Shown here piece after piece: positions 43,520-51,778 of a DNA stretch of 64,000 bases; the stretch's first letter is position 1, and each line of letters starts with the position of its first letter. This DNA is from Chloracidobacterium validum (lineage in GTDB: Bacteria > Acidobacteriota > Blastocatellia > Chloracidobacteriales > Chloracidobacteriaceae), in the NCBI RefSeq assembly GCF_018304825.1, contig NZ_CP072648.1:2339501-2403500 (forward strand), read 5' to 3'. A program made the translations under genes and the position numbers. The notes under the pieces are model-generated. The model had not been told where the DNA came from and did no database searches. It saw only the letters and a list, made by a program, of their open reading frames with translations.

Positions 43520-44296
43520 TCAGCGTCCGACAAAGTTGGGTTTGCGTTTTTCCAGGAAGGCACGGACGCCTTCTTCCTTGTCCTCACTGGCGAAACAGAG
43601 CGCAAATAAGTCCACTTCACGGCGCAGCCCCTCGTCAAGGCCGGCCCGAGCGGCCGTCTTGACGGCTTCCTTTGCCATGCGGAGTGCGACCGGGCTTTTT
43701 TCGGCAATCTTGGCCGCCAACGCCATGGTCTGCTCCCGCAATGCATCGGCCGGGAACACATGGTTGACCAATCCGAGCGCCTGGGCTTCCGAAGCGGTGA
43801 CCATCTCACCAGTCAGGATGAGTTCCATCGCCTTGCCCTCGCCAACCAGCCGCGTGAGTCGCTGCGTGCCGCCGCCGCCGGGGATGACGCCTAGGTTGAT
43901 TTCAGGCTGGCCCAGCTTGGCGGTGTCACTCGCCACCCGGATGTCGCAGGACAATGCCAATTCCAGCCCCCCGCCCAGGCAGAAGCCATTGATCATGGCA
44001 ATGACTGGCTTGGGAAAGGCTTCCATGGCGTCGAATGCACGCCGCTGCGTCATGACCTCGCGCTGCGTCAGAGCGGTCTGGCCGGCGAACTCGCTAATAT
44101 CCGCACCGGCGATGAAGGCTTTGTCCCCGGCGCCGGTGACAACCAGCACGCGCACATCCGGGTCAGACTGTAACGCGTCGAGGGCCGCGAGAATTTCGTT
44201 GCGGGTGGCGATGTTGAGTGCGTTGAGCTTGGTTGGTCGGTTGATTGTGAGAACCGCGATGCGGTTGTGTTGTTCGACGAGTAAGTTTTCGTACAT
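43520..44296 (-). CDS. Enoyl-CoA hydratase/isomerase family protein
   Basis: A crotonase-fold enzyme of 258 residues, probably hydrating enoyl-CoA in beta-oxidation or related routes. Diagnostic parts are 'AFIAGADISEFAG' (first oxyanion-hole segment), 'MINGFCLGGGLELALSCDIR' and 'INLGVIPGGGGTQRLTRLVG', which includes the second catalytic Glu region. The exact substrate is not readable. It lies between trxB and gpmA on one strand, with the acyl-CoA dehydrogenase of the same pathway 20 kb away. Confidence 0.93.
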   Translation of the reverse strand: MYENLLVEQHNRIAVLTINRPTKLNALNIATRNEILAALDALQSDPDVRVLVVTGAGDKAFIAGADISEFAGQTALTQREVMTQRRAFDAMEAFPKPVIAMINGFCLGGGLELALSCDIRVASDTAKLGQPEINLGVIPGGGGTQRLTRLVGEGKAMELILTGEMVTASEAQALGLVNHVFPADALREQTMALAAKIAEKSPVALRMAKEAVKTAARAGLDEGLRREVDLFALCFASEDKEEGVRAFLEKRKPNFVGR

Positions 44297-44355
44297 AGCG
44301 ATTCAAGCCGGCCGCAGGTTTCTGGGTTGCGGCCCAGTCAGTTTCGGCTGCCGGG

Positions 44356-45315
44356 TCAGTGTGTGGCGTGCGCTTGTTCTTCCAGCCAGCGTTCGGCGTC
44401 AATGGCGGCCATGCAGCCCGTTCCGGCCGCCGTCACCGCCTGCCGATAGGTGAAATCCTGAACGTCCCCGGCAGCAAAAACACCCGGTACGCTCGTGTAG
44501 GTCGAGCCGGGCTTCGTCACGATGTAACCCTGTGGATTGAGGTCGAGTTGTCCGACGAACAAGGATGTGTTTGGCTGGTGTCCGATGGCGACGAAAAGTC
44601 CGTCGCACTTATAATCCATCACTTCGTCCGTGGTCAGGCTCCGTAGGCGGAGGCCGGTCACGCCGGTTTCCCGCGCCCCCAGCACCTCTTCGACCACAGT
44701 ATCCCACAGAAAGGTGATCTTGGGGTTGGCGAACGCACGCGCCTGCATGATTTTCGAGGCGCGCAGCTCCCGCCGCCGGTGAATGAGCGTTACCTTCGTG
44801 GCGTACTTGGTCAAAAACGTCGCTTCTTCGATGGCCGTATCGCCACCACCGACAACGGTGACTTCACGATCCTTGAAGAAAAAGCCATCGCAGGTCGCGC
44901 AGGCCGAGACGCCATACCCCTTGAGATGCTCTTCCGAAGGCAACCCCAGCCACTTGGCTGACGCACCCGATGAAACGATGACCGCATCGGCGGTGTATTC
45001 GTCTTCCCGTGACCAAACGCGAAAGGGACGGGTTTTGAAGTCCACGGCTGTCACGTTGCGCGTGACGATCTCGGTCTCAAAGCGTGCGGCCTGGGCGCGC
45101 ATGTTAGCCATCAATTCCGGCCCGAGAATGCCATGCTCAAAACCTGGGTAGTTGTCCACGTCGGTGGTAATCATCAGTTGCCCGCCGGGGATATTTTCTG
45201 GTCCCTCGCCTTCAAAGAGCAATGGTTTGAGATTCGCACGCGCCGCGTAAATCGCCGCGGTGAAACCTGCTGGACCCGCACCAATGATAATCACTCGCCG
45301 ATGGTTGTTTGCCAC
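44356..45315 (-). CDS. trxB: Thioredoxin-disulfide reductase
   Basis: FAD/NADPH enzyme that reduces thioredoxin. The 319-residue protein has the FAD motif 'IIIGAGPAGFTAAIYAARAN', the redox-active C-x-x-C in 'VSACATCDGFFFKD', the NADPH motif 'VVGGGDTAIEEATFL' and the C-terminal 'GVFAAGDVQDFTYRQAVTAA'. The start is a GTG at 45315 with GGAGG about ten bases upstream. It heads a long minus-strand run down to carA. Confidence 0.96.
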   Translation of the reverse strand: MANNHRRVIIIGAGPAGFTAAIYAARANLKPLLFEGEGPENIPGGQLMITTDVDNYPGFEHGILGPELMANMRAQAARFETEIVTRNVTAVDFKTRPFRVWSREDEYTADAVIVSSGASAKWLGLPSEEHLKGYGVSACATCDGFFFKDREVTVVGGGDTAIEEATFLTKYATKVTLIHRRRELRASKIMQARAFANPKITFLWDTVVEEVLGARETGVTGLRLRSLTTDEVMDYKCDGLFVAIGHQPNTSLFVGQLDLNPQGYIVTKPGSTYTSVPGVFAAGDVQDFTYRQAVTAAGTGCMAAIDAERWLEEQAHATH

Positions 45316-45412
45316 TGGGGAACGCCTCCAAGGTGACCTGCGGTTATTGCGCCGCAGCTACATTGCTCGGGCATCTTATGTCCGCCCTGCTCCAAGCTGC
45401 AAGCTTCGATGC

Positions 45413-45432
45413 CATGATTGGGCATGATTGGG
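45413..45432. repeat. 10-bp tandem repeat in trxB upstream region
   Basis: CATGATTGGG occurs twice in direct succession, with a decayed third copy (TATGACCTGATTGG) after it. It lies in the 269-base spacer between divergent trxB and the 3D-domain gene, which otherwise shows nothing I can name. Confidence 0.7.
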
Positions 45433-45584
45433 TATGACCTGATTGGCATTGCCTTCCAGCTTTGCCACTGCCCAGGGAATTTGACAACTCATGATAGAGT
45501 CTCAGGCTGATTCATGGTCGGCGGGGTAATGGTTTCCCCAAAACTGTTGCGCCACGACCGATTTTCCATCGAGGAGGACATGGC

Positions 45585-46193
45585 ATGAGCTTATGTGCCA
45601 TTGGGACTTCAGTGAGTCGGGGGCTACAGCGTGCATTTCCATTCAAGCCCTTATTTACTTTTGTTCTGGTCTTGCTGACGATGGTTGGCAACTTTGCCGC
45701 CCGCGCCCAGCAGGGACGCCCGACCACCGACACGACCCAGACGCCAAAGCCGGCTGAAGCAACAACGTCAACCCCATCCACCCCTTCCCCATCTAGCTCC
45801 GCCCCATCGGTCGAGCTGACGCTCGACTTTCCGGCCACGCCGCCGGCACTGGGATTGTTTTCACTTCGTAACGCGGAGCCGTCTCCCACCGCCATTCCAT
45901 TCGTGGCAACGGCTTACAGTCTCAAAGGACGAACGGCATCGGGTGAATACGTTCGCCCTGGTATCGTGGCCGCCGACCCACGGGTATTGCCGCTGGGTTC
46001 AGTCGTCAAGGTTCACGCCGGCCAGTATTCAGGCGTGTATCACGTCAAGGACACTGGCGGCCGGATTCGCGGACGCCACATTGACATCTACATGCCGTCA
46101 ACCCGTGAGGCCATTCGCTTCGGACGGCGCACCGTCCGGGTGGAAGTCATTCGGGCGGCCCGGCCACAGCGCTCCAAGTTTGGTCTGCGCTGA
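45585..46193 (+). CDS. Exported 3D-domain (double-psi barrel) protein
   Basis: A 202-residue protein. It has a signal peptide (hydrophobic about residues 24-40), a Thr/Ser/Pro-rich linker (45-75) and a C-terminal 3D domain whose three aspartates sit in 'AADPRVLPLGSVVKV', 'VKDTGGRIRGRHIDI' (two). The fold is shared with MltA- and Rpf-type peptidoglycan-acting proteins, so it probably acts on or binds the cell wall. GAGGAGG precedes the ATG. It ends in a strong terminator and is followed by a muramidase gene. Confidence 0.87.
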   Translation: MSLCAIGTSVSRGLQRAFPFKPLFTFVLVLLTMVGNFAARAQQGRPTTDTTQTPKPAEATTSTPSTPSPSSSAPSVELTLDFPATPPALGLFSLRNAEPSPTAIPFVATAYSLKGRTASGEYVRPGIVAADPRVLPLGSVVKVHAGQYSGVYHVKDTGGRIRGRHIDIYMPSTREAIRFGRRTVRVEVIRAARPQRSKFGLR

Positions 46194-46263
46194 TACGCGC
46201 TGGCCTCACTCATCCAGCCTTGCAAGAACTCCGCTTACAAGAACGCTTGCAAGCAACCTTCGC

Positions 46264-46294
46264 CGCGCGGATGGCTACCATCCGCGCGTTTTTT
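46264..46294 (+). terminator. Intrinsic terminator after 3D-domain gene
   Basis: A perfect 11-bp stem (CGCGCGGATGG / CCATCCGCGCG) with a CTA loop and a six-T run. It also rules out the TTG at 46293 as the start of the next gene. Confidence 0.9.
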
Positions 46295-46379
46295 GCTTGA
46301 CCGATGGCGTGGACTGGCAGCTAACCTCACGGTGACTTCGCCGCTACCCGGCGACGGTCTCCATGCCAACCCACCCCCG

Positions 46380-47570
46380 ATGATCCACATGCAAACCGGA
46401 CTCGACCGTTTTTTCACTGACTACCTTGACCTCGTGCGCAACCGGCGCGTTGGTCTGATCTGTAGCCCGGCTTCAGTGGATGTCGTCTATCGCCATGCGG
46501 CCGACCTTTTCGCGGCCTGTCCAGCCTTTCGCCTGACGGCGTTGTTTGGGCCGCAGCACGGCATCCGCGGGGAAACCCAGGACAACATGATCGAGTGGGA
46601 AGGCTGGGCGCGTGATGCGCGGCTCGGTGTTCCGGTTTACAGTCTGTATGGGAAAACCCGCCAGCCGACGCCGGCGATGCTTGCGGACGTGGACGTGCTG
46701 GTCTTTGACGTGCCGGATGTCGGCACACGTGTCTACACCTTCATCTGGACGATGGCGCTGGCGATGCAGGCCGCCAAGGCGCAGGGTATTCCCTTCATTG
46801 TCCTCGACCGGCCCAATCCCATTGGCGGCCTCGACATCGAAGGGGCGGTGCTCGAACGCGACTGGGCATCGTTTGTCGGGATGTACCCACTCCCGATGCG
46901 CCATGCGATGACGGTCGGTGAGCTGGCGCGCATGTTCAACGAAACCGAAGCCATCGGCTGCGAGCTACACGTCGTGCCCCTCGCGGGCTGGTCGCGTCCC
47001 CAGTGGTTTGACACGACGTGGCTTCCGTGGGTGATGCCATCGCCCAACATGCCCACGCTCGACACGGCGACTGTCTATCCGGGCATGGTGCTGCTGGAGG
47101 GCACGGTTCTGTCTGAAGGTCGCGGCACAACCCGTCCCTTTGAAATTTTCGGCGCGCCGTTCATTGACCCCTACGACTTGGCGGCTGCCCTCGAACCCCT
47201 TCAGTTGCCGGGTGTCCACCTTCGCCCGATGTGGTTTCAGCCGACGTTCAACAAGTTCACCGGTCAGTTGTGCGGTGGATTGCAACTGCACGTGCAGAAT
47301 CGGGCGACGTTTCGCTCGTACCGCACGGCCGTTGAAATTCTCAAGGCTATTCGGCGGCTCTATCCACGCGAACCGCTGTGGAGCCAACCACCATACGAAT
47401 ACGTCTTTGACAAAGTGCCCTTCGATGTCATTGCCGGACAGCCGCGGCTGCGGGCGGCCATCGAAGCCGATGCCGACTGGGCCGACATTGCCCAGGCCGA
47501 TGAACCGGCGCTCACCGATTTTTGCCGGCGGCGCGCGGACTACCTGCTCTATGAGCCACGCTCGGCATAG
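46380..47570 (+). CDS. DUF1343/NamZ-type exo-beta-N-acetylmuramidase
   Basis: A protein of about 396 residues. It matches DUF1343, whose Bacillus member NamZ removes N-acetylmuramic acid from peptidoglycan fragments: 'RVGLICSPASVD', 'LTALFGPQHGIRGETQDNM', 'VPVYSLYGKTRQPTPAML', 'DVLVFDVPDVGTRVYTFIWT', 'LDRPNPIGG' and 'GTVLSEGRGTTRPFEIFGAP'. No clear signal peptide is seen, so it may act on recycled fragments in the cytoplasm. Starts at 46380 and 46389 are equally plausible. It converges on the 47574 gene. Confidence 0.9.
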   Translation: MIHMQTGLDRFFTDYLDLVRNRRVGLICSPASVDVVYRHAADLFAACPAFRLTALFGPQHGIRGETQDNMIEWEGWARDARLGVPVYSLYGKTRQPTPAMLADVDVLVFDVPDVGTRVYTFIWTMALAMQAAKAQGIPFIVLDRPNPIGGLDIEGAVLERDWASFVGMYPLPMRHAMTVGELARMFNETEAIGCELHVVPLAGWSRPQWFDTTWLPWVMPSPNMPTLDTATVYPGMVLLEGTVLSEGRGTTRPFEIFGAPFIDPYDLAAALEPLQLPGVHLRPMWFQPTFNKFTGQLCGGLQLHVQNRATFRSYRTAVEILKAIRRLYPREPLWSQPPYEYVFDKVPFDVIAGQPRLRAAIEADADWADIAQADEPALTDFCRRRADYLLYEPRSA

Positions 47571-47573
47571 CCC

Positions 47574-48251
47574 CTACTCGACGCGCAAGCGTCCACGGGA
47601 CAGGAGGTTTCCCTGAGCGTCAAGCCGCGCTGGGAAAATGACAACCACATAGCCACTCCCCGGCTGGTCGCAGTCGTAGGCAAAACTGTAGTTTTGCTGA
47701 AAGTCCCCGGCATAGATGACCTCCTGCCCTGGAAAGACCAGGCGTTCTCCGCGTTCATCCAACGCCAGAAACAAGCCGCTTGGATTCAGGGAAAAATGCC
47801 TGGTCAGCGCATCAATGTGCCCGCGGCGCAGGCGGCCCTGGTAACGGTTAATGATGTCGGAAACGCGCTGATTCTCAAATGGATGGGGTGGCGGAACGGG
47901 CGTCTGTGGCGTTGGTGGCGCAGACGGGGCAGACGACAGTGCCAGCAGCGCCTGAGGTGGTGTCTCTGGCGGCGTCAGCAGTACCGAAAGCTGGCTTTTG
48001 AGGTAGTCCACTTCTTGTTGCAGCGCGGAAAGTTGGGCTTCTGATGTCACCCGGCCCTGGTCAGCCGGACGCCTGTTGTCCGCTTGGCGGTGCGTTGTCA
48101 GCTCCGTTATTTGTCTGTCCCACTGGAAAGCTTTTGTCTCCTGTTCCTCAACTTTCACTTGCAGGGGACGAAGGATGGCAAAATACAGAACTGCCAGGCC
48201 GATGAGGCTTAAGGTGGCAAGCATCACAGCGATTAGTGCCAGTAGCTCCAT
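47574..48251 (-). CDS. Membrane-anchored coiled-coil protein of cytoskeleton-like operon
   Basis: A 225-residue protein with one N-terminal membrane helix (residues 2-27). A coiled coil follows ('QVKVEEQETKAFQWDRQITE', then 'LSALQQEVDYLKSQLSVLL'), then a proline-rich linker and a C-terminal beta-rich domain ('LFLALDERGERLVFPGQEVI'). I chose the ATG at 48251 because GAGG lies eight bases upstream. It begins 28 bases after the actin-like gene and is the last gene of the operon. No family recognised; it could anchor the system to the membrane. Confidence 0.72.
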   Translation of the reverse strand: MELLALIAVMLATLSLIGLAVLYFAILRPLQVKVEEQETKAFQWDRQITELTTHRQADNRRPADQGRVTSEAQLSALQQEVDYLKSQLSVLLTPPETPPQALLALSSAPSAPPTPQTPVPPPHPFENQRVSDIINRYQGRLRRGHIDALTRHFSLNPSGLFLALDERGERLVFPGQEVIYAGDFQQNYSFAYDCDQPGSGYVVVIFPARLDAQGNLLSRGRLRVE

Positions 48252-48279
48252 TGGCATTTCCTCTACGCGCTCCATCTCA

Positions 48280-51200
48280 TTATTCGTATGTCATCGTTGA
48301 CCGGCGCGACTCCGGTGCATCCACGACCGGCGGCTGGTCGTCGTACAAGCCGGCCTTGCGCGCCATGTCCTCAATCAGCGGATAAGGCTGGTCAGGCAGA
48401 CTCGTGACCAGCTTGAGGTCGGCGTCGGCGTAGAGAACGCCTGTCAGAAAAACGGCCAATGGCGTCAATGCCGGGTAGTGCCGTCCACCGGTCAAGTACC
48501 CATTGATCGTCGCCCACTTCTTCTGTGGGATGAGATCCGTCGCGCCGCGTGACGTAAACAACGTGAGCAGTGTATCGAGCGGCTGCACCGTACCTGGCAG
48601 CCGGACGGTGACTTGCCGAATGTCGGTATCTGGCTCCATCGCAAAGCGGCGCTTGAGGTCGTTTTCACTCCAGCGGTCATACCACCGTATGGCTTCCGGA
48701 CCATGCTCCATCGCCCCATCGCTCACCACGACCTGGGGCAGATTGACCCCGGCAAAGGGGGCAGTGCGGCGTCCAGCGGCCGGGGATGCCGCCACAGCCA
48801 AGGCGCCAATCGGCACGTTGGTCTTGGCGCGGCTGATGTCACCCTCGTTGAGAAGCGTGACATCGTGAATATGCAGGTGCTCCAGGCAGTCCTTGGCTTC
48901 CGGTGCCAGGTTGTTTTCACTGGCGCGCGCCTTGAGACGGTTCAGCAGCGCCTCGGCTTCCGTCAGCAGCGCATTGCCCGACCGCTCAAAATCAGCAAAC
49001 AGCAACAAACCCCAGGCGTTGCCACCCAACACCAAATGGATGCCATGGGGTAACTGTGACTGATTGAGCTGGCGCTCGATGGCCGCGGCAGCCGCCTGGA
49101 CAATGCCATAGGCCAGCAGGTGGCGGAAGAAGAACTGCGCGCAAAAACGCTGGTAGGCATCCTTGTAGCTTTGGCTTTCCGGAAGCGTGGTGTCGCGGTA
49201 GCGTTTCAGAATGGCATGTTCACGTTGTATGAAAACATCGCCTTTGAGTTCGTTCACGCGCAACAGGTAAAACGTTGGCAGGCTGAGGTTTTGCTCCCGA
49301 ATGCCCGGCATGTCAGCGATGTCCAGGTCCGTTGGCGCGGCATCATCCGGGGCCAGCAACAAGCCCAGGTGACGGCGAAACACACTCGCCTTGCGGAGCT
49401 TGACGCGCGGCGACAGGTTTTGCTCGGCCGTACGGAAAAACTGCCGCCCCGCCAGCCGCAGGCTGTCGAGGACGAGCAGTTCCGTCCCACGCCGAACGGC
49501 AATATCGGCCGTGCCCCCGCCCACGTCAATAAACAGGTCAAGGCGCTCCGAACTCGGCGGCAGGTTTGCCCCGGCCGCAGCGGCGGCGCTTTCGTCCACC
49601 GTAGCCCGATAGTGCGCGGCCAGCTCAGCGTCTCGCCTGCCATGGCAAAGCTGCTGAATCACGCCAATGTTTTGTTGGTTCTGGGCATGAAACAAATCCC
49701 GGTCAGTTTTGTTCATGGCCAGTGGAAACGTGAAGGTGTAGTCGGTTACTCGCGCCCGGCGGTTGAAAAACAGCTCGGCGTGCGCAAACAGCAGCAGCAG
49801 CCGCAAGAACAATGCCCGATATGCCGAGGTGCGCGACTGATCCCATTTGAGGCTGTCGTGGAGGTCCCAGGCATTGGTGCCGCTCCCGGCCGCCAGCATG
49901 CGGTTGAGGCCATCGGAATAAAGGTTTGGAATGGCAGCCGCGAACAGATGCTCGACGGCCAGCGTCTCCGGCGTCACCTGGTTCAGACCAGCGGCGCGGC
50001 GGGTCAACAGGGTGGTTGAAAAATACCCTTTCGCCCCGCCCCAGTTGAACGGCGCGAAACCAAGGCGATTGGCGCCATCGCCGTTCCACAGGCGCAATGG
50101 GGAAAGTGAAAAACGCAGCGTATCCGTCACCCCGCCGGCCGCAAAGGCCACCGAGGTATTGCTCGTGCCAAAATCTACTGCGAGGTGAGCATCCACTGGA
50201 GTCCGCGCGCTTGCCTCTGGAAGCCTGGCCAGCAACACGACGCCGCGCTCCACATCGCGTTCCGGCGTGGGCCACCACCAGCTCAGCGCCCGTGGACGAT
50301 TGCCCGGCGCGTCTCCCGCAAGCGATGCGTGGGGCGTCAGCAGGGACACATATTCCTCTTGCGCGGTGCCGAGTTCATACAGGTCGCCCAGCCGTCCGGT
50401 TTCATCCACCAATCGCCAGCGCCCGGAGCGGTCCCGGATGCCCAGGCCATGCGCCGCATAGAAGCGCCACTGGGGGTCAACCTTGGGTGGCCACAGCGAC
50501 AAAGAAGCCACCGCCAAGTCGCGCGCCTCGAAATAGGTTGCCGTCCACGGCACATCGCGCCCACACAATTTGAGCGTCCACGTCACGCTGTGCCCGTCAT
50601 AACCGGCCTGGGCCTGCCAACCGGTGGTGTCTTCCGCCAGGAGTTCAGGGAAAAAGGACAGAAGCCGACTGGTGACAGGCGCGAGGCAAATCGCCACTTT
50701 CGTGGCGTCGGTCAACCCCTGCACCCTGTGGACCGGATGGATGAGCGCCAGACGTTGATCGTCGCGTGGGTAGTCCACCCGCCCGACGTAATCGCTTATG
50801 AACAATGCCGCCAGATCAACGACTTCATCGTTTGGGCCAAGCGCCAGGGTTTCAAGCCGGCCGCGGACTTCAACGCCAATGGCATTCGGGCCGAGCGCGC
50901 GGAAGCCCACTGGCGACGGTCGCCCTGGACCGAGCGCGGCCGTCATCCAGGGCGGCGGCGCGGGAAACTTGTCCACCAGAAAGTAGGTCTGTCCGCCGCG
51001 CGCGTTTGGTTTGCGGAGTGGATACGCTTCTAAAAGCTCCACCGGTTGGGGCAGTGGGCGAACCAGTGGCCAGCTCGCCGGTGCCGGGGACAGGCGCGGG
51101 GACTGGTCGAGTCCATAGGGGGCGGATCCAAAAGCAGTGTCGCACAGCGCGTCCAGCCGCTTCCCAAAACTCAAGGGCAAGACGTCACGCGCCAGGCAGC

Positions 51201-51744
51201 GCAGGTGACGGTGGCACTTTTCCTGTTCGAAGCGGTCTGTCAGGAGTTGGTCGCGGGTCTGCGACCAGGAAAGGCGCGAGCCATCGAGGTAGGGGCGCAG
51301 GTATGTGTCCTGCGGCCAACGCGAGCGCGCCCGCGCCGGGAAAAAGACCACATCTGGATAGACGCCGCCCAGGGTCGTCGTTCCAACGCTGAGGATTTGG
51401 ATGTCTTGAAACTGTCCCGCCTGCGGGTGCGTCGTTTCCAGCGCCGGAAGAAGCGCCGGCGGATACTCCCGCGCCAGCGTTGCCGGGGAAAGCGGCTCGG
51501 TCAGGTAAGCCGCTCCCATCGCATGCAGGACGAACAGGGTCAGCCACTCCTGGAGGGCGATTTCCTCACCCTGCTCGATGGCTTGGCGAAAACGATAGGC
51601 CGCCGCCCAAACCGTGGGCAGGGTTTCAAAAAAGCGTGGGTCGGGCGTTGGCGGTGTAACCCGATGGGGGTCCACCGGGAAAAATGTTCGGGGTCGAAAC
51701 CCACCGATTTCGCCCAGCATCCCCTGATTGATGAGCAGCGCCAT
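48280..51744 (-). CDS. Large actin/Hsp70-fold ATPase, 1154 residues
   Basis: Residues 521-533 ('LAVDFGTSNTSVAF') are a phosphate-1 loop, 737-750 ('LFIDVGGGTADIAV') phosphate-2 and 904-912 ('LVLGGNAWG') an adenosine motif. So the second half is an actin/Hsp70-type ATPase. The first 510 residues have no recognisable domain and resemble no Hsp70 part, and there is no Hsp70 substrate-binding domain. A strong AAGGAG lies eight bases before the ATG. The gene is sandwiched between a tubulin-like gene and a membrane coiled-coil gene, suggesting an ATP-driven partner of a filament or membrane machine. Confidence 0.85.
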   Translation of the reverse strand: MALLINQGMLGEIGGFRPRTFFPVDPHRVTPPTPDPRFFETLPTVWAAAYRFRQAIEQGEEIALQEWLTLFVLHAMGAAYLTEPLSPATLAREYPPALLPALETTHPQAGQFQDIQILSVGTTTLGGVYPDVVFFPARARSRWPQDTYLRPYLDGSRLSWSQTRDQLLTDRFEQEKCHRHLRCLARDVLPLSFGKRLDALCDTAFGSAPYGLDQSPRLSPAPASWPLVRPLPQPVELLEAYPLRKPNARGGQTYFLVDKFPAPPPWMTAALGPGRPSPVGFRALGPNAIGVEVRGRLETLALGPNDEVVDLAALFISDYVGRVDYPRDDQRLALIHPVHRVQGLTDATKVAICLAPVTSRLLSFFPELLAEDTTGWQAQAGYDGHSVTWTLKLCGRDVPWTATYFEARDLAVASLSLWPPKVDPQWRFYAAHGLGIRDRSGRWRLVDETGRLGDLYELGTAQEEYVSLLTPHASLAGDAPGNRPRALSWWWPTPERDVERGVVLLARLPEASARTPVDAHLAVDFGTSNTSVAFAAGGVTDTLRFSLSPLRLWNGDGANRLGFAPFNWGGAKGYFSTTLLTRRAAGLNQVTPETLAVEHLFAAAIPNLYSDGLNRMLAAGSGTNAWDLHDSLKWDQSRTSAYRALFLRLLLLFAHAELFFNRRARVTDYTFTFPLAMNKTDRDLFHAQNQQNIGVIQQLCHGRRDAELAAHYRATVDESAAAAAGANLPPSSERLDLFIDVGGGTADIAVRRGTELLVLDSLRLAGRQFFRTAEQNLSPRVKLRKASVFRRHLGLLLAPDDAAPTDLDIADMPGIREQNLSLPTFYLLRVNELKGDVFIQREHAILKRYRDTTLPESQSYKDAYQRFCAQFFFRHLLAYGIVQAAAAAIERQLNQSQLPHGIHLVLGGNAWGLLLFADFERSGNALLTEAEALLNRLKARASENNLAPEAKDCLEHLHIHDVTLLNEGDISRAKTNVPIGALAVAASPAAGRRTAPFAGVNLPQVVVSDGAMEHGPEAIRWYDRWSENDLKRRFAMEPDTDIRQVTVRLPGTVQPLDTLLTLFTSRGATDLIPQKKWATINGYLTGGRHYPALTPLAVFLTGVLYADADLKLVTSLPDQPYPLIEDMARKAGLYDDQPPVVDAPESRRSTMTYE

Positions 51745-51778
51745 GGGCGATCTCCTTGCAGTTGACGCTCAAACGCGA

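Noticed and set aside
45481-45510. TTGACA as a promoter of the 3D-domain gene
   Set aside because: No acceptable -10 element lies 16-18 bases downstream.
50185-51033. 282-codon plus-strand open frame
   Set aside because: Antisense to the actin-like ATPase, low-complexity composition, no start signals.
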